Positions 33,816-42,930 of a stretch of DNA of 64,000 bases are shown here, in pieces. Position 1 is the first letter of the stretch, and the number at the start of each line of letters is the position of its first letter. The stretch spans positions 12,722 to 76,721 of the forward strand of contig NZ_JAKLSQ010000023.1 of NCBI RefSeq assembly GCF_022014495.1. The letters are read 5' to 3'. Origin of the DNA: Sandaracinobacteroides sayramensis (lineage in GTDB: Bacteria; Pseudomonadota; Alphaproteobacteria; Sphingomonadales; Sphingomonadaceae). The position numbers and the translations under genes were made by a program. A model generated the notes under the pieces. The model did no database searches, was not told where the DNA came from, and was given only the letters and a program-made list of their open reading frames with translations.

Positions 33816-35035
33816 GAGGCTACCCCCAGCACTTGGCCAAGGCGGTCGAGGAATCTGGGATGCCAGTAGACCTTGGGTTCTGGCGTGGCATCCGCCAAGA
33901 TGTGGAAGCTGCCGCGAAGGACATAAGGCTCTGTCACCCGCGCGCGAATGCGCAAGGATTCGATTTTGCCAGTCTCAAATTCTGCCCAGTTGTAGAGACT
34001 GGTGCCAGCATCCCGCAGTGCCTCTTCCGCGCTGTCGTCCTTCAGCTTCTCGAAAGCGACATCCTTGTAGCGACTCCACTCATCGGTGAGGCGATCTTCG
34101 TACTCCTCGACCTCTCCCAATATAAGCAGGTTCTCACGCGCCCACGCTGATCGTTGTTCGAATGCTCGGTAATAGTCGAGAATCGCGCTTCTAATCCGAT
34201 TAGAAGAAATGCCGATCTCGCGAAGTTGTGCCACGAACAGACGCGGATCGGCATCAGTGTCAATTTCATCGGCGGGCATCTTTCCACGAAAGGTGATAGG
34301 CAGGTTGTCTATCTTGTATTCTTCAGAGAAGTTCGAAAGCTTATCTGAGACTTCGTATCCGAAGATCCCTTCCGCCTCAGCACCAGTCAACTGTTTGATC
34401 ACAGCATCCGTCCACCAGCCCTCCAGCCGCTCGAAGACAGACTCGCGATGCTCGCGCCGAATGCTTCGCATATGCTTGTCCCTGATGAGCGCCGGGATGT
34501 CGCCGATGCGTGGGCTACCATCGAGGATCAGAATGCGTTCGAGGAAATCCTGCTTTTCGGGGTCGCTCAGTTCGTTGAAGGCCGTGGTGATTGGCGCGAT
34601 GAGTTTTGATCTCGACTCGGCGAGCGCAGCATCGGCCAATTCTGTCAGCGTTTTCGCATCGCCGGAGGCGACGGTCTGATCTGGGAGAAGACGCGCAAGG
34701 AACGAGCCGGTCGATACCGTGCTTGTGGTGAACAGAAAGAACCGCAGGTTCGATGCAGCGCGGCCATCCCGCTTGTACCGCGCCAGCCAGATGTTGACGG
34801 ACTTCCAGAAATCCGACGACAGGTCCGTCAATCTATCGCCAATAGCCTTGTGTTTGAGTGAGGCCAAGGACTTGCCACCATCGCCGTCAATAAAGTCGAG
34901 GTCGTCGTCCTTTTCTAGGAAGATGGCAGTATCTTCCGGCAATTGAAGCAGCTGTAGCAGGGCAAGACGTGCCTGATAAATGTACCCTAGGCCCTGTTCA
35001 CCAGCCGAATACTTATCTGTAGGCGCCTCCGCCAT
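33812..35035 (-). CDS. ABC-three-component system C-terminal component with nuclease-like N-terminus
   Basis: 407 residues and the first gene of the operon. The N-terminus has the pattern of a restriction-endonuclease-like domain: AIFLEKDDDLDFIDGDGG with acids at 41-50, followed by KSLASLKHKA (Lys61 and Lys63), as in DUF4297/Cap4-type nucleases. The C-terminal half (YYRAFEQRSAWARENLLILG, YVLRGSFHILADATPEPKVY) matches the ABC-3C C-terminal domain. Such proteins are predicted effectors controlled by the ATPase. Nuclease activity is an inference. Confidence 0.85.
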   Translation of the reverse strand: MAEAPTDKYSAGEQGLGYIYQARLALLQLLQLPEDTAIFLEKDDDLDFIDGDGGKSLASLKHKAIGDRLTDLSSDFWKSVNIWLARYKRDGRAASNLRFFLFTTSTVSTGSFLARLLPDQTVASGDAKTLTELADAALAESRSKLIAPITTAFNELSDPEKQDFLERILILDGSPRIGDIPALIRDKHMRSIRREHRESVFERLEGWWTDAVIKQLTGAEAEGIFGYEVSDKLSNFSEEYKIDNLPITFRGKMPADEIDTDADPRLFVAQLREIGISSNRIRSAILDYYRAFEQRSAWARENLLILGEVEEYEDRLTDEWSRYKDVAFEKLKDDSAEEALRDAGTSLYNWAEFETGKIESLRIRARVTEPYVLRGSFHILADATPEPKVYWHPRFLDRLGQVLGVAS

Positions 35036-35203
35036 CTCAAAGTCCTTGCGCTAATTATCGGAGTGCGATTCCGACGGATGTCCTACCCAGATAGACCGTT
35101 CCCATTTCAGATAACTGTGATTACCTAATCTGACAGATTTAACTTAATCAATAAATACTTCAATGCTTTGAAAGCGTAGACGTAATACGCTTGAAGGGCG
35201 AAG

Positions 35204-35222
35204 GGCCTTCTCGGCGAAGGCC
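35204..35222 (-). terminator. Hairpin just after tacT
   Basis: GGCCTTC-TCGGC-GAAGGCC, a perfect 7-base stem two bases beyond the tacT stop. The run that follows on the minus strand is C/T-rich instead of pure T, so it would be a weak terminator. Confidence 0.4.
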
Positions 35223-35223
35223 A

Positions 35224-35751
35224 TCACCCCTCATCTGGCTTACAATTTCCCCCCTCCTTGAGCGACGCAGCGATTGCGGCGATGGAACGGAACAGGACGA
35301 GCGGATCGTCTTTTGACGGCGTGAACCCGCGCCTCTGCCAGAACCGCGCCGCTTCCTCATCCACGGCGTTCACCATCAGCGCCCGCCCACCGATGAGATT
35401 GGCGGCCTGAACACAGCGCTGGAGCGCGTGCTTCACCAGGCCAGTGCCGATACCTTGGCCCGCCCATGCCGTATCGGTGGCGAGCTGGCCGAGCAGCAGG
35501 CAGGGGACCGGATCGGGCGGCTGGCCGGTGCGGACCGAGCGTGGCAGCACGGCCGGAACCACGGCCGTCGGCGCCAGACCGTAGTAGCCGACCACACGCC
35601 CCCCCTCATGCACGACGAGGACGGCGGTGAAGCCCTTCTCCTGATTGGAGAGCGCCCGCGTCTTCAGCCAGTGATCGAGCGTCGGCTTGCCGCAGGTAAA
35701 GGCCGAGACATCATGTTCCGCGGTCAGCGGTTCGGGAACCGAGAGCGCCAC
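35224..35751 (-). CDS. tacT: TacT-like GNAT acetyltransferase toxin
   Basis: 175 residues. PLTAEHDVSAFTCGKPTLDH and LKTRALSNQEKGF open the TacT/AtaT group, and LGQLATDTAWAGQGIGTGLV holds the acetyl-CoA loop (QGIGTG). ARFWQRRGFTPSKDDPLVLF closes the GNAT fold. These toxins acetylate aminoacyl-tRNA and stop translation. It follows the DUF1778 antitoxin by three bases. It is placed between two recombinase-linked modules, as expected of a stabilising cassette. Confidence 0.9.
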   Translation of the reverse strand: MALSVPEPLTAEHDVSAFTCGKPTLDHWLKTRALSNQEKGFTAVLVVHEGGRVVGYYGLAPTAVVPAVLPRSVRTGQPPDPVPCLLLGQLATDTAWAGQGIGTGLVKHALQRCVQAANLIGGRALMVNAVDEEAARFWQRRGFTPSKDDPLVLFRSIAAIAASLKEGGNCKPDEG

Positions 35752-35754
35752 GGC

Positions 35755-36054
35755 TCAGCGCTTCGGCTCAAAGCCGGCTTCCCAGGGCGCAGGCCGCTTC
35801 GCCAGTTCCACCATCTCGGGAACCGGCGCGGCGGGTGCGGCCAGAACCTCCATGAACTCCGCGAACCCTTCGGGACTCATGCGTATCAGCCGGTTCTCCA
35901 TCAGCACGTCCTCGGCCGCGCGCACGGCGGCATCACGCACGAAGTCGGTGCGGGAGCGCCCCCGCAGGCTGGCGGCGCGATCAATCATCGCGACGTCCGC
36001 CTCGGGCAGGCGCATCGAGATCGGGTATTCCTTGCGTTCCGCAGTGCTGGCCAT
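35755..36054 (-). CDS. tacA: TacA-like DUF1778 antitoxin
   Basis: 99 residues. ERKEYPISMRLPEADVAMID and RAASLRGRSRTDFVRDAAVR form the ribbon-helix-helix DNA-binding part of DUF1778. The C-terminal tail (ENRLIRMSPEGFAEFMEVLA) is the toxin-blocking segment. The pair should repress its own promoter through the repeats at 36075-36110. A neighbouring toxin gene directly downstream supports the assignment. Confidence 0.92.
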   Translation of the reverse strand: MASTAERKEYPISMRLPEADVAMIDRAASLRGRSRTDFVRDAAVRAAEDVLMENRLIRMSPEGFAEFMEVLAAPAAPVPEMVELAKRPAPWEAGFEPKR

Positions 36055-36074
36055 GGCTTTCTCCTTGGCTGCAA

Positions 36075-36110
36075 CATAGCGACTTGTAGCGTCAAATGCA
36101 ATACGCTATG
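36075..36110 (-). promoter_or_regulatory. Operator-like repeats upstream of tacA
   Basis: CATAGCG at 36075-36081 and its complement CGCTATG at 36104-36110, with a GTAGCGT between them. The arrangement of short repeats 20-55 bases upstream of the start fits ribbon-helix-helix binding and toxin-antitoxin autoregulation. Confidence 0.6.
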
Positions 36111-36351
36111 ATGGCTGGTGCTGACGACGCAATCCTTTATCCTAAAATAATGGTATCGAGGCGCCGTCGCCGAGGAGTTACCATGCACTTCGAGCCGGTT
36201 TCACAGATTTCGGACCAGTCATTTCGCTATGCCGAAGCACGCCATGCTTCGCTGGCGTTCGCTCCCATGCGCTTGACCGTGCCTTTCAGCGCCGGTTTTC
36301 TGCCTTTGATTCCAGTTGTTTATATATCTTGTGGCGTCAATTCTTCGTTCC
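36111..36351. other. Spacer between the TacAT operator and the recombinase 2 leader gene
   Basis: About 240 bases without a clear gene. GAGGAGTTACCATG near 36171 looks like a start site, but the frame carries no family features. A promoter for the following operon is likely. Confidence 0.4.
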
Positions 36352-36564
36352 ATGACGCAAAAGGCACGCCCATCGACGACGATATCACGCAGCGAGCGCG
36401 AAGAACTGCTCGAAGCGATGCTCGTCGACGTGCCGGAACTCACCTTCACGCCGCGCGGCGACCCGGACCCCCGCCTCGTCCAGCTCGCCCGGCTGCTCGG
36501 CCGGCAGATGGCGCGTCAGAACTTCGAGGCGCAGATGCACAGGCGGGGGCGAGGCTCCCGGTAA
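36352..36564 (+). CDS. Small conserved protein upstream of serine recombinase 2
   Basis: 70 residues from the ATG at 36352. The 12-codon extension to 36316 is hydrophobic and unsupported. TISRSEREELLEAMLVDVPE is followed by LVQLARLLGRQMARQNFEAQ, which recalls the helix of the protein at 29141-29368, also directly before a recombinase. It ends 13 bases before the recombinase start, the same gap as for recombinase 1. It is possibly an accessory to recombination. No known family was recognised. Confidence 0.6.
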   Translation: MTQKARPSTTISRSEREELLEAMLVDVPELTFTPRGDPDPRLVQLARLLGRQMARQNFEAQMHRRGRGSR

Positions 36565-36577
36565 GGAGCCATGCCCG

Positions 36578-38347
36578 ATGAAGGTCGCGATCTACGCCCG
36601 CTATTCCTCCGACAACCAGCGTGACGCCTCGATCGAGGATCAGATCCGCCTGTGCCGGCTGCATGCCGAGAAGCAGGGCTGGCACATCGTTGAGCAATAT
36701 ACCGATCACGCGATCTCCGGCGCGTCGCTGCTGCGGCCGGGCATTCAGGCGCTGATCTCGGACGCCACGCGCGGCCGCTTCGACGTGATCCTCTCGGAAG
36801 CGATGGACCGGCTGTCACGCGATCAGGAGGACATCGCCGGCATCTTCAAGCGCATGTCCTATGCGGACGTGAAGATCGTCACCCTGTCCGAGGGTGAGGT
36901 CACGCATCTGCATGTCGGCCTCAAGGGGACGATGAACGCGCTGTTCCTCAAGGACCTGGCCGACAAGACCCGGCGCGGCCAGCGTGGGCGCGTCGAGGCC
37001 GGCAAATCCGGTGGCGGCAATGCCTATGGCTATGATGTCGTCAGGAAGCTGGACGCCAATGGCGAACCGATCCGGGGCGACCGGACGATCAATGAGGCGC
37101 AGGCCAATGTCGTGCGCCGTATCTTCCGCGACTATGCCGCCGGCAAGTCGGCCAAGACCATCGCCGTTTCATTGAACCGCGACGGCATCCCCGCGCCCAC
37201 CGGCGGCGACTGGGGGTTCAGCACAATCAACGGCAATCCGAAGCGCGGTAACGGCATCCTCAACAACGAGATGTATGTCGGCAAGATCGTCTGGAACCGC
37301 CAACGCTTCATCAAGGACCCGGATACCGGCAAGCGGCAGGCAAGACCGAACCCGGAATCCGAATGGGTGACCCAGGAAGCGCCGGAGCTGCGCATTCTCG
37401 ATGACGATCTGTGGCAGGTGGTGAAGGCGCGTCAGGCCCGTAACAGGATCGAGCCTGACGCCAAGGGGCAGCCCGATGTCGCGCGGGTCAACACCCGGCG
37501 CCGGCCCAAATATCTGTTTTCCGGGCTGACCAAATGCGCCTGCTGCGGTGGCGGCTATTCGATGATCTCGGCGACGCTCATCGGTTGCTCGACGGCGCGC
37601 AACAAGGGCACCTGCGACAACCGGGTCAACATCCGCCGCGACGAGCTGGAATCGCGCGTGCTGAACGCGCTGCGCAACCGGATGCTCGATCCGAAGATTT
37701 TTGCCGCGTTCTGCGACGCCTATACGCAGGAGACCAATCGCCTGCGCATGGAGGCCCGAACCAACATCGACGCGGCGCAGGCGGAGATCGCACGAGTCGG
37801 TCGCGAGGAAGAGAGACTGATGGACCTCTATCTCAAGGAGGCCATCTCGATCGGCGCGGTGAAGGAACGCGGCGACAGGCTCAAGCACCGCAAGGCGGAG
37901 CTGGAATCCTTCCTGGCGACGGCGGACGAGCCGCCCCCGTTGCTGCACCCGGCGATGGCGCAGCAATACCGCATCCGCGTGCAGCAGCTTTACGAGACGC
38001 TACAGGATGATTCCGAGGAACGGCGGATCGAGGCGGCCGATGTGCTGCGCTCGCTGGTCGAGGACATCGTGCTGACGCCGGTTGACGGCAAGATTGAGAT
38101 CGACGTTCGTGGCGATCTCGCTGGCATCCTTACGCTTTCGGTCCAACGCAAAAACCCCGCAGCGGATGCAGCGGGGTCGCAAGTAAAGATGGTTGCGGGG
38201 GCAAGCTATGATCTTCACTTGCGGCCCGAGCAAGCAAAGATGGTTGCGGGGACCGACGTCGATCAGAACTTGCAATCGACGCCGGTAAAAATGGTTGCGG
38301 GAGCACGCAACTACCGATACCGACATTCATTAGAAATAGCGGTTTGA
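36578..38347 (+). CDS. Large serine recombinase 2
   Basis: 589 residues. It starts MKVAIYARYSSDNQRDASIE, with the catalytic Ser at residue 10. The Recombinase domain includes GKSGGGNAYGYDV and LNRDGIPAPTGGDWGFSTIN. The zinc ribbon is CACCGGGYSMISAT...GCSTARNKGTCDN, then a coiled coil. It resembles recombinase 1 closely in the first 250 residues but diverges later. The last 60 or so residues consist of KMVAG units at a 17-residue period and also contain a minus-strand terminator, so this tail looks like intergenic DNA that became coding. Confidence 0.93.
   Translation: MKVAIYARYSSDNQRDASIEDQIRLCRLHAEKQGWHIVEQYTDHAISGASLLRPGIQALISDATRGRFDVILSEAMDRLSRDQEDIAGIFKRMSYADVKIVTLSEGEVTHLHVGLKGTMNALFLKDLADKTRRGQRGRVEAGKSGGGNAYGYDVVRKLDANGEPIRGDRTINEAQANVVRRIFRDYAAGKSAKTIAVSLNRDGIPAPTGGDWGFSTINGNPKRGNGILNNEMYVGKIVWNRQRFIKDPDTGKRQARPNPESEWVTQEAPELRILDDDLWQVVKARQARNRIEPDAKGQPDVARVNTRRRPKYLFSGLTKCACCGGGYSMISATLIGCSTARNKGTCDNRVNIRRDELESRVLNALRNRMLDPKIFAAFCDAYTQETNRLRMEARTNIDAAQAEIARVGREEERLMDLYLKEAISIGAVKERGDRLKHRKAELESFLATADEPPPLLHPAMAQQYRIRVQQLYETLQDDSEERRIEAADVLRSLVEDIVLTPVDGKIEIDVRGDLAGILTLSVQRKNPAADAAGSQVKMVAGASYDLHLRPEQAKMVAGTDVDQNLQSTPVKMVAGARNYRYRHSLEIAV
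38150..38177 (-). terminator. Terminator-like hairpin on the minus strand inside the recombinase 2 tail
   Basis: On the minus strand ACCCCGC and GCGGGGT flank a 10-base loop and are followed by TTTTG (38154-38150). It lies 177 bases past the stop of the convergent ATPase gene (38354) and could end that operon. Confidence 0.5.
38185..38302 (+). repeat. Three 51-base tandem units with the core AAAGATGGTTGCGGGG
   Basis: Cores start at 38185, 38236 and 38287, an exact 51-base period. They encode KMVAG at a 17-residue period in the recombinase C-terminus. Related copies with the same spacing lie at 1780-1843. They could be recombinase binding or attachment sites. Confidence 0.75.
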
Positions 38348-38353
38348 TGGACA

Positions 38354-40979
38354 TCATGCGGCCCTCTCCTGGCGGGTACGAATGTCAGTGATCCAGTTCG
38401 CTAGCGCGCTGATTTCGCTTTCGATCATCGCCGCTGAGGGCAGGCGGGGATTGATTTCGCCGGGCTGACTATGAAGGAGCGCGGAGCAACGGCCGAAGGC
38501 CTCACGCATCGTGGCGTAATCGGTATCGGTGAGGATGGTAAGCTTGATCAAGCCGGTCGTATCGACTTTGCGTGACAGGCGACGGATCACCGGTCCGACC
38601 ACCTCTTCTACCGCCCGTTCCCAACAGGTGCGAAGCTGGTCTTGGAAGGATGTCACCTCCCGCAACCATTTCGCCTGATCACCGCGCTCGTGGTGGATTT
38701 TCACATTCGTAAGGTGTGCCTTCATTCCGTCTATCACTTTATCGAGCGGCATGACGCTGGCTGGCGGGTCTTGATGACAGAAGCCGGAATTGTCGGCGCC
38801 ACGACTGATGAGCCGGTAGGCGATCGGCGTTGCTTCACGGTCCTTGGTTGCCCGGCAGGCCTCCTCAAGTAGAAGCAAGAAGGCCATGTCGTGTGTGAAC
38901 ACAATCACCTGCCGTGTTTCGCCCGCTTCGGCCAAGCGTGCGGCGACCCTATCACGGTGCAGGTGGTCAAGAGAGGACACGGGATCGTCGAAAACGATCG
39001 CCGACTGCGCGTCGATGGTCGACAGCTCGGCGAGGAAAGCGGCGAGCGCTACACATCGATGCTCACCTTCGCTCAAAACCTTGCCGACGGGTTCGCTCGG
39101 CTTGTTGATGAGACGCACCTGAAAGAAGGGCACCCCCCGCTGAGGTCTTCGCCTGTTGAAGCTCGATGGCGAGGCCGGCAACGCCGAGCTTGTCGACTTC
39201 AATCGCGAAGCGGCCACGCAGGCGATTGGTGACAAGAGCCTGCGCGATACGGGCGCTCTGCGTCGTGATCTTGTTTGTGGTCGTTTCCTTACTGGCCTTT
39301 TCCAGGGCCTCGATGGATTTGCAGCGTTCAATTTGGGCAAGGACGTCGGCTTGCACGACGCCGAGCCATTTCCGGTCGGCCAGGCCGTCTCGCTCGATGA
39401 TAAGGGAGGCACGTTGGGGAGAGCCTACCTCCGATTCCAGGCCTTCGATCCGCGTCGCAATCCCGACCAGCACATCACGCAATTCCTCTGGCGCAGAGAT
39501 CGCGTCCGGCGGCAATGTGTGCAAAACCTCGCTTGCGTGGGTTCGAAGTACCGCCCGTAGCCGCCAGGACAGTTGGACGATCTGGCGGCGAAGGATCTTA
39601 GCCAACTCGTCGTGGCCGATATCGTCGCGGATCAGCGCGAGGAATGAAGGCAGATCCTTCATGGGGAAACTTTGCGACGATAGCTCCTCCAGCAAATCGT
39701 CATAAGCCACGCCAGCTTCCTCTTCACGGCGCTTGCTTTCGTCTTGGACGAAGGCTTCGAAGCTGCTCAGTCGTTTGACGGCTTCCTCGCCGAGCGGCTG
39801 TTGGCACAGGACGCAATGGGCATCCGGGCCTGTCACGGGGAAAGGCTTTTCTGGATAGGCCGCTTCGCGTGAATAGGTTCGAGCAGCTTCCCAGAGGGCT
39901 CTCCAGATATCCGAGCCAATGTCCGGCAGAGGTTCCGCGGCGAAAAGATCGTCGGATGCAGCCAATGCCGCCGCTCGCGCAGTTGCAAGACGCCCATGAG
40001 CCTCACGGAGCGCGGTCCGGTTCTGCTCAGAGGCGGCGGTGGTCAACTTGCCGATCTGTTCGATCACTGCATTGATGCGGGTTTCCTGAGTCTGGAGTTG
40101 ACGGACGGTCCGGGCTGGATCGCCAGCGAGATCGGTAATGAGGGTTTGAAGCCGCGCGTCTTCCTGCGCGTTCAGGCCAGCCAGTTTCTCAATTGCGTCG
40201 GGTTTGGTCTTTCCGGACAAGCCGGCGATCATCTTGCCGACCGCCGTATCCGGCTTGCATTCGGGTTTTGAGAGGACGGCGGGCGTTTGCTGTTGCAGCT
40301 TATGGATTTCGGCCGAAAGTTCGGCTTTCACATCCTGGCACGCCTGCGCGAGACCGGCGAGAATGCGGAGAGGAAGGGGCGTATAGGCGAGATCGTTGGT
40401 GTTCTCAACATGGACATTGGCGGTCCGGGAGTCGAAGACGCTGACGGCGGACAGCATAGGATCGACTGCTCCGCCCTGATTCCACGTCGCGTTTCGCTTC
40501 TGGCCGCCGATGAAAAAGTCGATGCTGGCAGTCGGTACGCCGCCTGCACCGGCATAGATATTTGGAAGGATGGCATCACCCTTCGGTGAGCGTGCCCGGC
40601 AAAGCTGCTTGAGGACGCGGGCATATCCTGATTTGCCAGCACCGTTGTCACCATAGATCACGGTGAGGCCGGTCTTGCCGAAGGACAGCCGCTCGCCTGG
40701 CGCGAGCGCGTTCACATTCGACAATCCATGCAAGGATCCGAGGTTGACGACCGCATGGCTTGCGGCAGGGTCACGGATGTGGGTGGCATCCAGCGGAGCT
40801 GCGGGAGTGCCGCCCTTGCAGACCGCAACGAGCGCCGTGACATCGGCAGGTTCTAGCTTTGTCTGGCCGCACAGCCGACGCAAGGCGTCGCGCTGCCAGC
40901 CGGGCAGGTCGACTGACCATTTCAGTATGTCTGCAAGCGCCGCAGCCTCGTTCGAGAGGTCAGTCTTCTGTTGATCCAT
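38354..40979 (-). pseudogene. Rad50-like ATPase with CxxC hook, frameshifted (ATPase of a four-gene operon)
   Basis: Two frames together encode about 875 residues. From the ATG at 40979 (GGGGGAC upstream): Walker A GDNGAGKS at 110-117; coiled coil; hook CVLCQQPLG (Cys389 and Cys392); second coiled coil. After the join come the ABC signature LSEGEHRCVALAAFLAE and Walker B SAIVFDDPVSSLDH. The join is a run of six C at 39133-39138. Removing one base restores KTSAGVPFFQVRLI. This may be real inactivation, phase variation, frameshifting or a base-call error. N-terminal WQRDALRRL is a trait of defence-linked ATPases. Confidence 0.8.
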
Positions 40980-41044
40980 CGTTCGGTCCCCCATGGCTCC
41001 GTCTTCAGCGGTCTGCCATCTGATGTTCTATTGTCGCCACCCCG

Positions 41045-42169
41045 TCATGCGCCGCCGACAATGCGTTTTTCCGCGCCAAGCGGAATGATCCAGCCGCCTG
41101 CGCCGTCGCGGCGCGCAAAGTCATCAGGACTGGCCTTCGCGGCCAAACGACCGCGAATGGTGTCCGCTTCGCCATCGATTGCCGCGCGGACCAGATCCCG
41201 ATCGATGCCGACGAAAACCGGACGAAGGTTAAGCCGGGCCAACGCCTCCTGATCGACGGCGCTGGCGCTTGCATCGGTGATCGGACCCGCGCGTGTGACG
41301 ATCCCGCCAACCAGGCCGCCGATATCGCCGTCCTTCTCGACTTCGCTAATCACCGCATTGTCCAAGGTGGCGCGGGCTCGGGCCGAAGTGTTTTGCAAGG
41401 CACGCGGGAGGGCCTGCCGTGTCAGATCACGCAGCGCTTGGGCGAGTTCTGCATGGCCGAGGTGTTCGATCATGCTGGCGACATGCAAGCGAAGCAGGCC
41501 TACGAAAGGGGCGTCCTTGTCTTGCGGGTCGATGGCCTCGCCCATGTCGACCGGATCGTGAACGGAAAGATATGCGTCGGCCGGGCTGGGACTCGCCACG
41601 CCCCAGCGCGTGGCAATAGCGATCCTCTTCACCGTAACCTTGCGGCCTTTGACCGTGAGGTCGATCCGTCCGGCTTGTGTCCAGGCGCGGGAAAGCGCCC
41701 TCGCTGTTCCGCTTGGGTCGTGGCAGCCCTTGGCCTCTGCGATCGTGAGCGAAGTCAGATCGGATTTGCACGCGATCCAGTCGGGTAGGTCGCCTCGCGC
41801 GAGGCGCTCGATCTTGGCGCGTTTGCGTCGATCAAGATCGACGACACGATTACCGAGATGGGCAAAGATGGAGAGGTCAAAGTAGCGTTCAAGATAGGCG
41901 CGGGCGACGAATCTGCCGAACAGACCCGATAACGCGACCTTCACTTCACGAGCTTGCCCGAGCGGCTGCTTGAAGATGAAAGGCGTGCCTATGCCGGTAG
42001 GCGATAGCAGCGCATCGAGAATCGACCATGCGCCGTAAGCGGCGCCCGGCGTTTGAAGCACCTCGCGAATGCCGGCATCCTCGATCTCGGAGACGTCCAA
42101 TGTGATGGTCGCCCCGGGGGCTGGGTCCAGCGATGGCGGAGTAAAGCTGTAGATGAAGGTTCGACTCAT
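41045..42169 (-). CDS. PD-(D/E)xK nuclease-like protein
   Basis: 374 residues. A central segment reads LPDWIACKSDLTSLTIAEAK. The Pro-Asp at 129-130 and the Glu-x-Lys at 145-147 are exactly spaced as the PD-(D/E)xK catalytic signature of restriction-like nucleases. The rest (IFKQPLGQAREVKVALSGLF before it, and RWGVASPSPADAYLSVHDPV after it) was not recognised. It overlaps the nucleotidyltransferase stop by four bases and precedes the ATPase by 65 bases, so the product likely works with them. Confidence 0.7.
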   Translation of the reverse strand: MSRTFIYSFTPPSLDPAPGATITLDVSEIEDAGIREVLQTPGAAYGAWSILDALLSPTGIGTPFIFKQPLGQAREVKVALSGLFGRFVARAYLERYFDLSIFAHLGNRVVDLDRRKRAKIERLARGDLPDWIACKSDLTSLTIAEAKGCHDPSGTARALSRAWTQAGRIDLTVKGRKVTVKRIAIATRWGVASPSPADAYLSVHDPVDMGEAIDPQDKDAPFVGLLRLHVASMIEHLGHAELAQALRDLTRQALPRALQNTSARARATLDNAVISEVEKDGDIGGLVGGIVTRAGPITDASASAVDQEALARLNLRPVFVGIDRDLVRAAIDGEADTIRGRLAAKASPDDFARRDGAGGWIIPLGAEKRIVGGA

Positions 42170-42930
42170 GCATCGACCAACTTGTAAACAGACCTGAGAA
42201 GGGCAATCGCCTCGTCGCGGGTAAACGGCACGTTGAGCGCTTTTGGATCAAGAGTGTCGTCCGCCGCTGCCAGGTCAAGGAAGCGTCGCATGTCGTCGCG
42301 AATTTGATCGGGCAAGGTGATCGAGGCATCGCCAGGCAGAAGCTGGGTCAGACGAAGTACATCATTGCGGTGCTTCTTGATGTTTTTGCTGTCGATCCTG
42401 TCCCCGGCTTCGGCCCGTGCGGACAGATCGAGAAATGCCCGCGCCTTGAATGGGATGAGAAGTGTTTCATCGATGACGGTTACGCCCTCGATCTTCCGCT
42501 TCGCGGACTGCAACGCTTCATAATATCCGTCGTCGAGCAGAATGGCCGAGAGGCTGACGATGTCTTCCTCAACCGGGATGGGGGTGAGTTCCGCATTTTC
42601 CGGAAGGTTGAGGGTCCCCGGCCTGCGGGAAAACAGCTCAATCATGAAGGGGAAGCTCTGATCCGACGGTTTGTGGAAGCGGTAGAATTCCTTGTCGCCG
42701 GTGCTGCGCTCGCGTGCCTGGTAGCCACCCGCATCCAGAAACGCTTTGAAGGCTGTGCCGAAAGCGGCATCGACCACCTCAACGCAGAGCACCATGTCGA
42801 TATCCTTGGTAGCCCTAAAATCGAGACCGGCTTCATCGAACAGGAGGTCACAGGCCGCCCCGCCGATGATGGCGTAGTGGTCCTCATGGCCAGCGAAGTA
42901 CTTCTGAAATTTATCAATGCCAGCTACCAA
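42166..42930 (-). CDS. AbiEii-like nucleotidyltransferase
   Basis: About 254 residues, beginning at a TTG at 42930 with GGAGAAAC upstream. It overlaps the end of the winged-helix gene by seven bases. ATG-started extensions to 43059 lie antisense to nothing but in another gene's coding region and lack support. HYAIIGGAACDLLFDEAGLD has the GG pair (23-24), and RATKDIDMVLCVEV the DxD metal ligands (Asp43, Asp45). This is the AbiEii/MNT polymerase-beta fold, some of whose members modify tRNA ends. Confidence 0.8.
   Translation of the reverse strand: MVAGIDKFQKYFAGHEDHYAIIGGAACDLLFDEAGLDFRATKDIDMVLCVEVVDAAFGTAFKAFLDAGGYQARERSTGDKEFYRFHKPSDQSFPFMIELFSRRPGTLNLPENAELTPIPVEEDIVSLSAILLDDGYYEALQSAKRKIEGVTVIDETLLIPFKARAFLDLSARAEAGDRIDSKNIKKHRNDVLRLTQLLPGDASITLPDQIRDDMRRFLDLAAADDTLDPKALNVPFTRDEAIALLRSVYKLVDA

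Noticed and set aside
38185-38302. Possible CRISPR array
   Set aside because: Three units of 51 bases with degenerate repeats, coding in frame and without unique spacers or cas genes. They are tandem repeats.
38354-40979. Assignment of the hook ATPase as RloC anticodon nuclease
   Set aside because: The CxxC hook and ABC ATPase are shared, but I see no RloC-type nuclease residues after Walker B, and the neighbours supply a separate nuclease-like protein.
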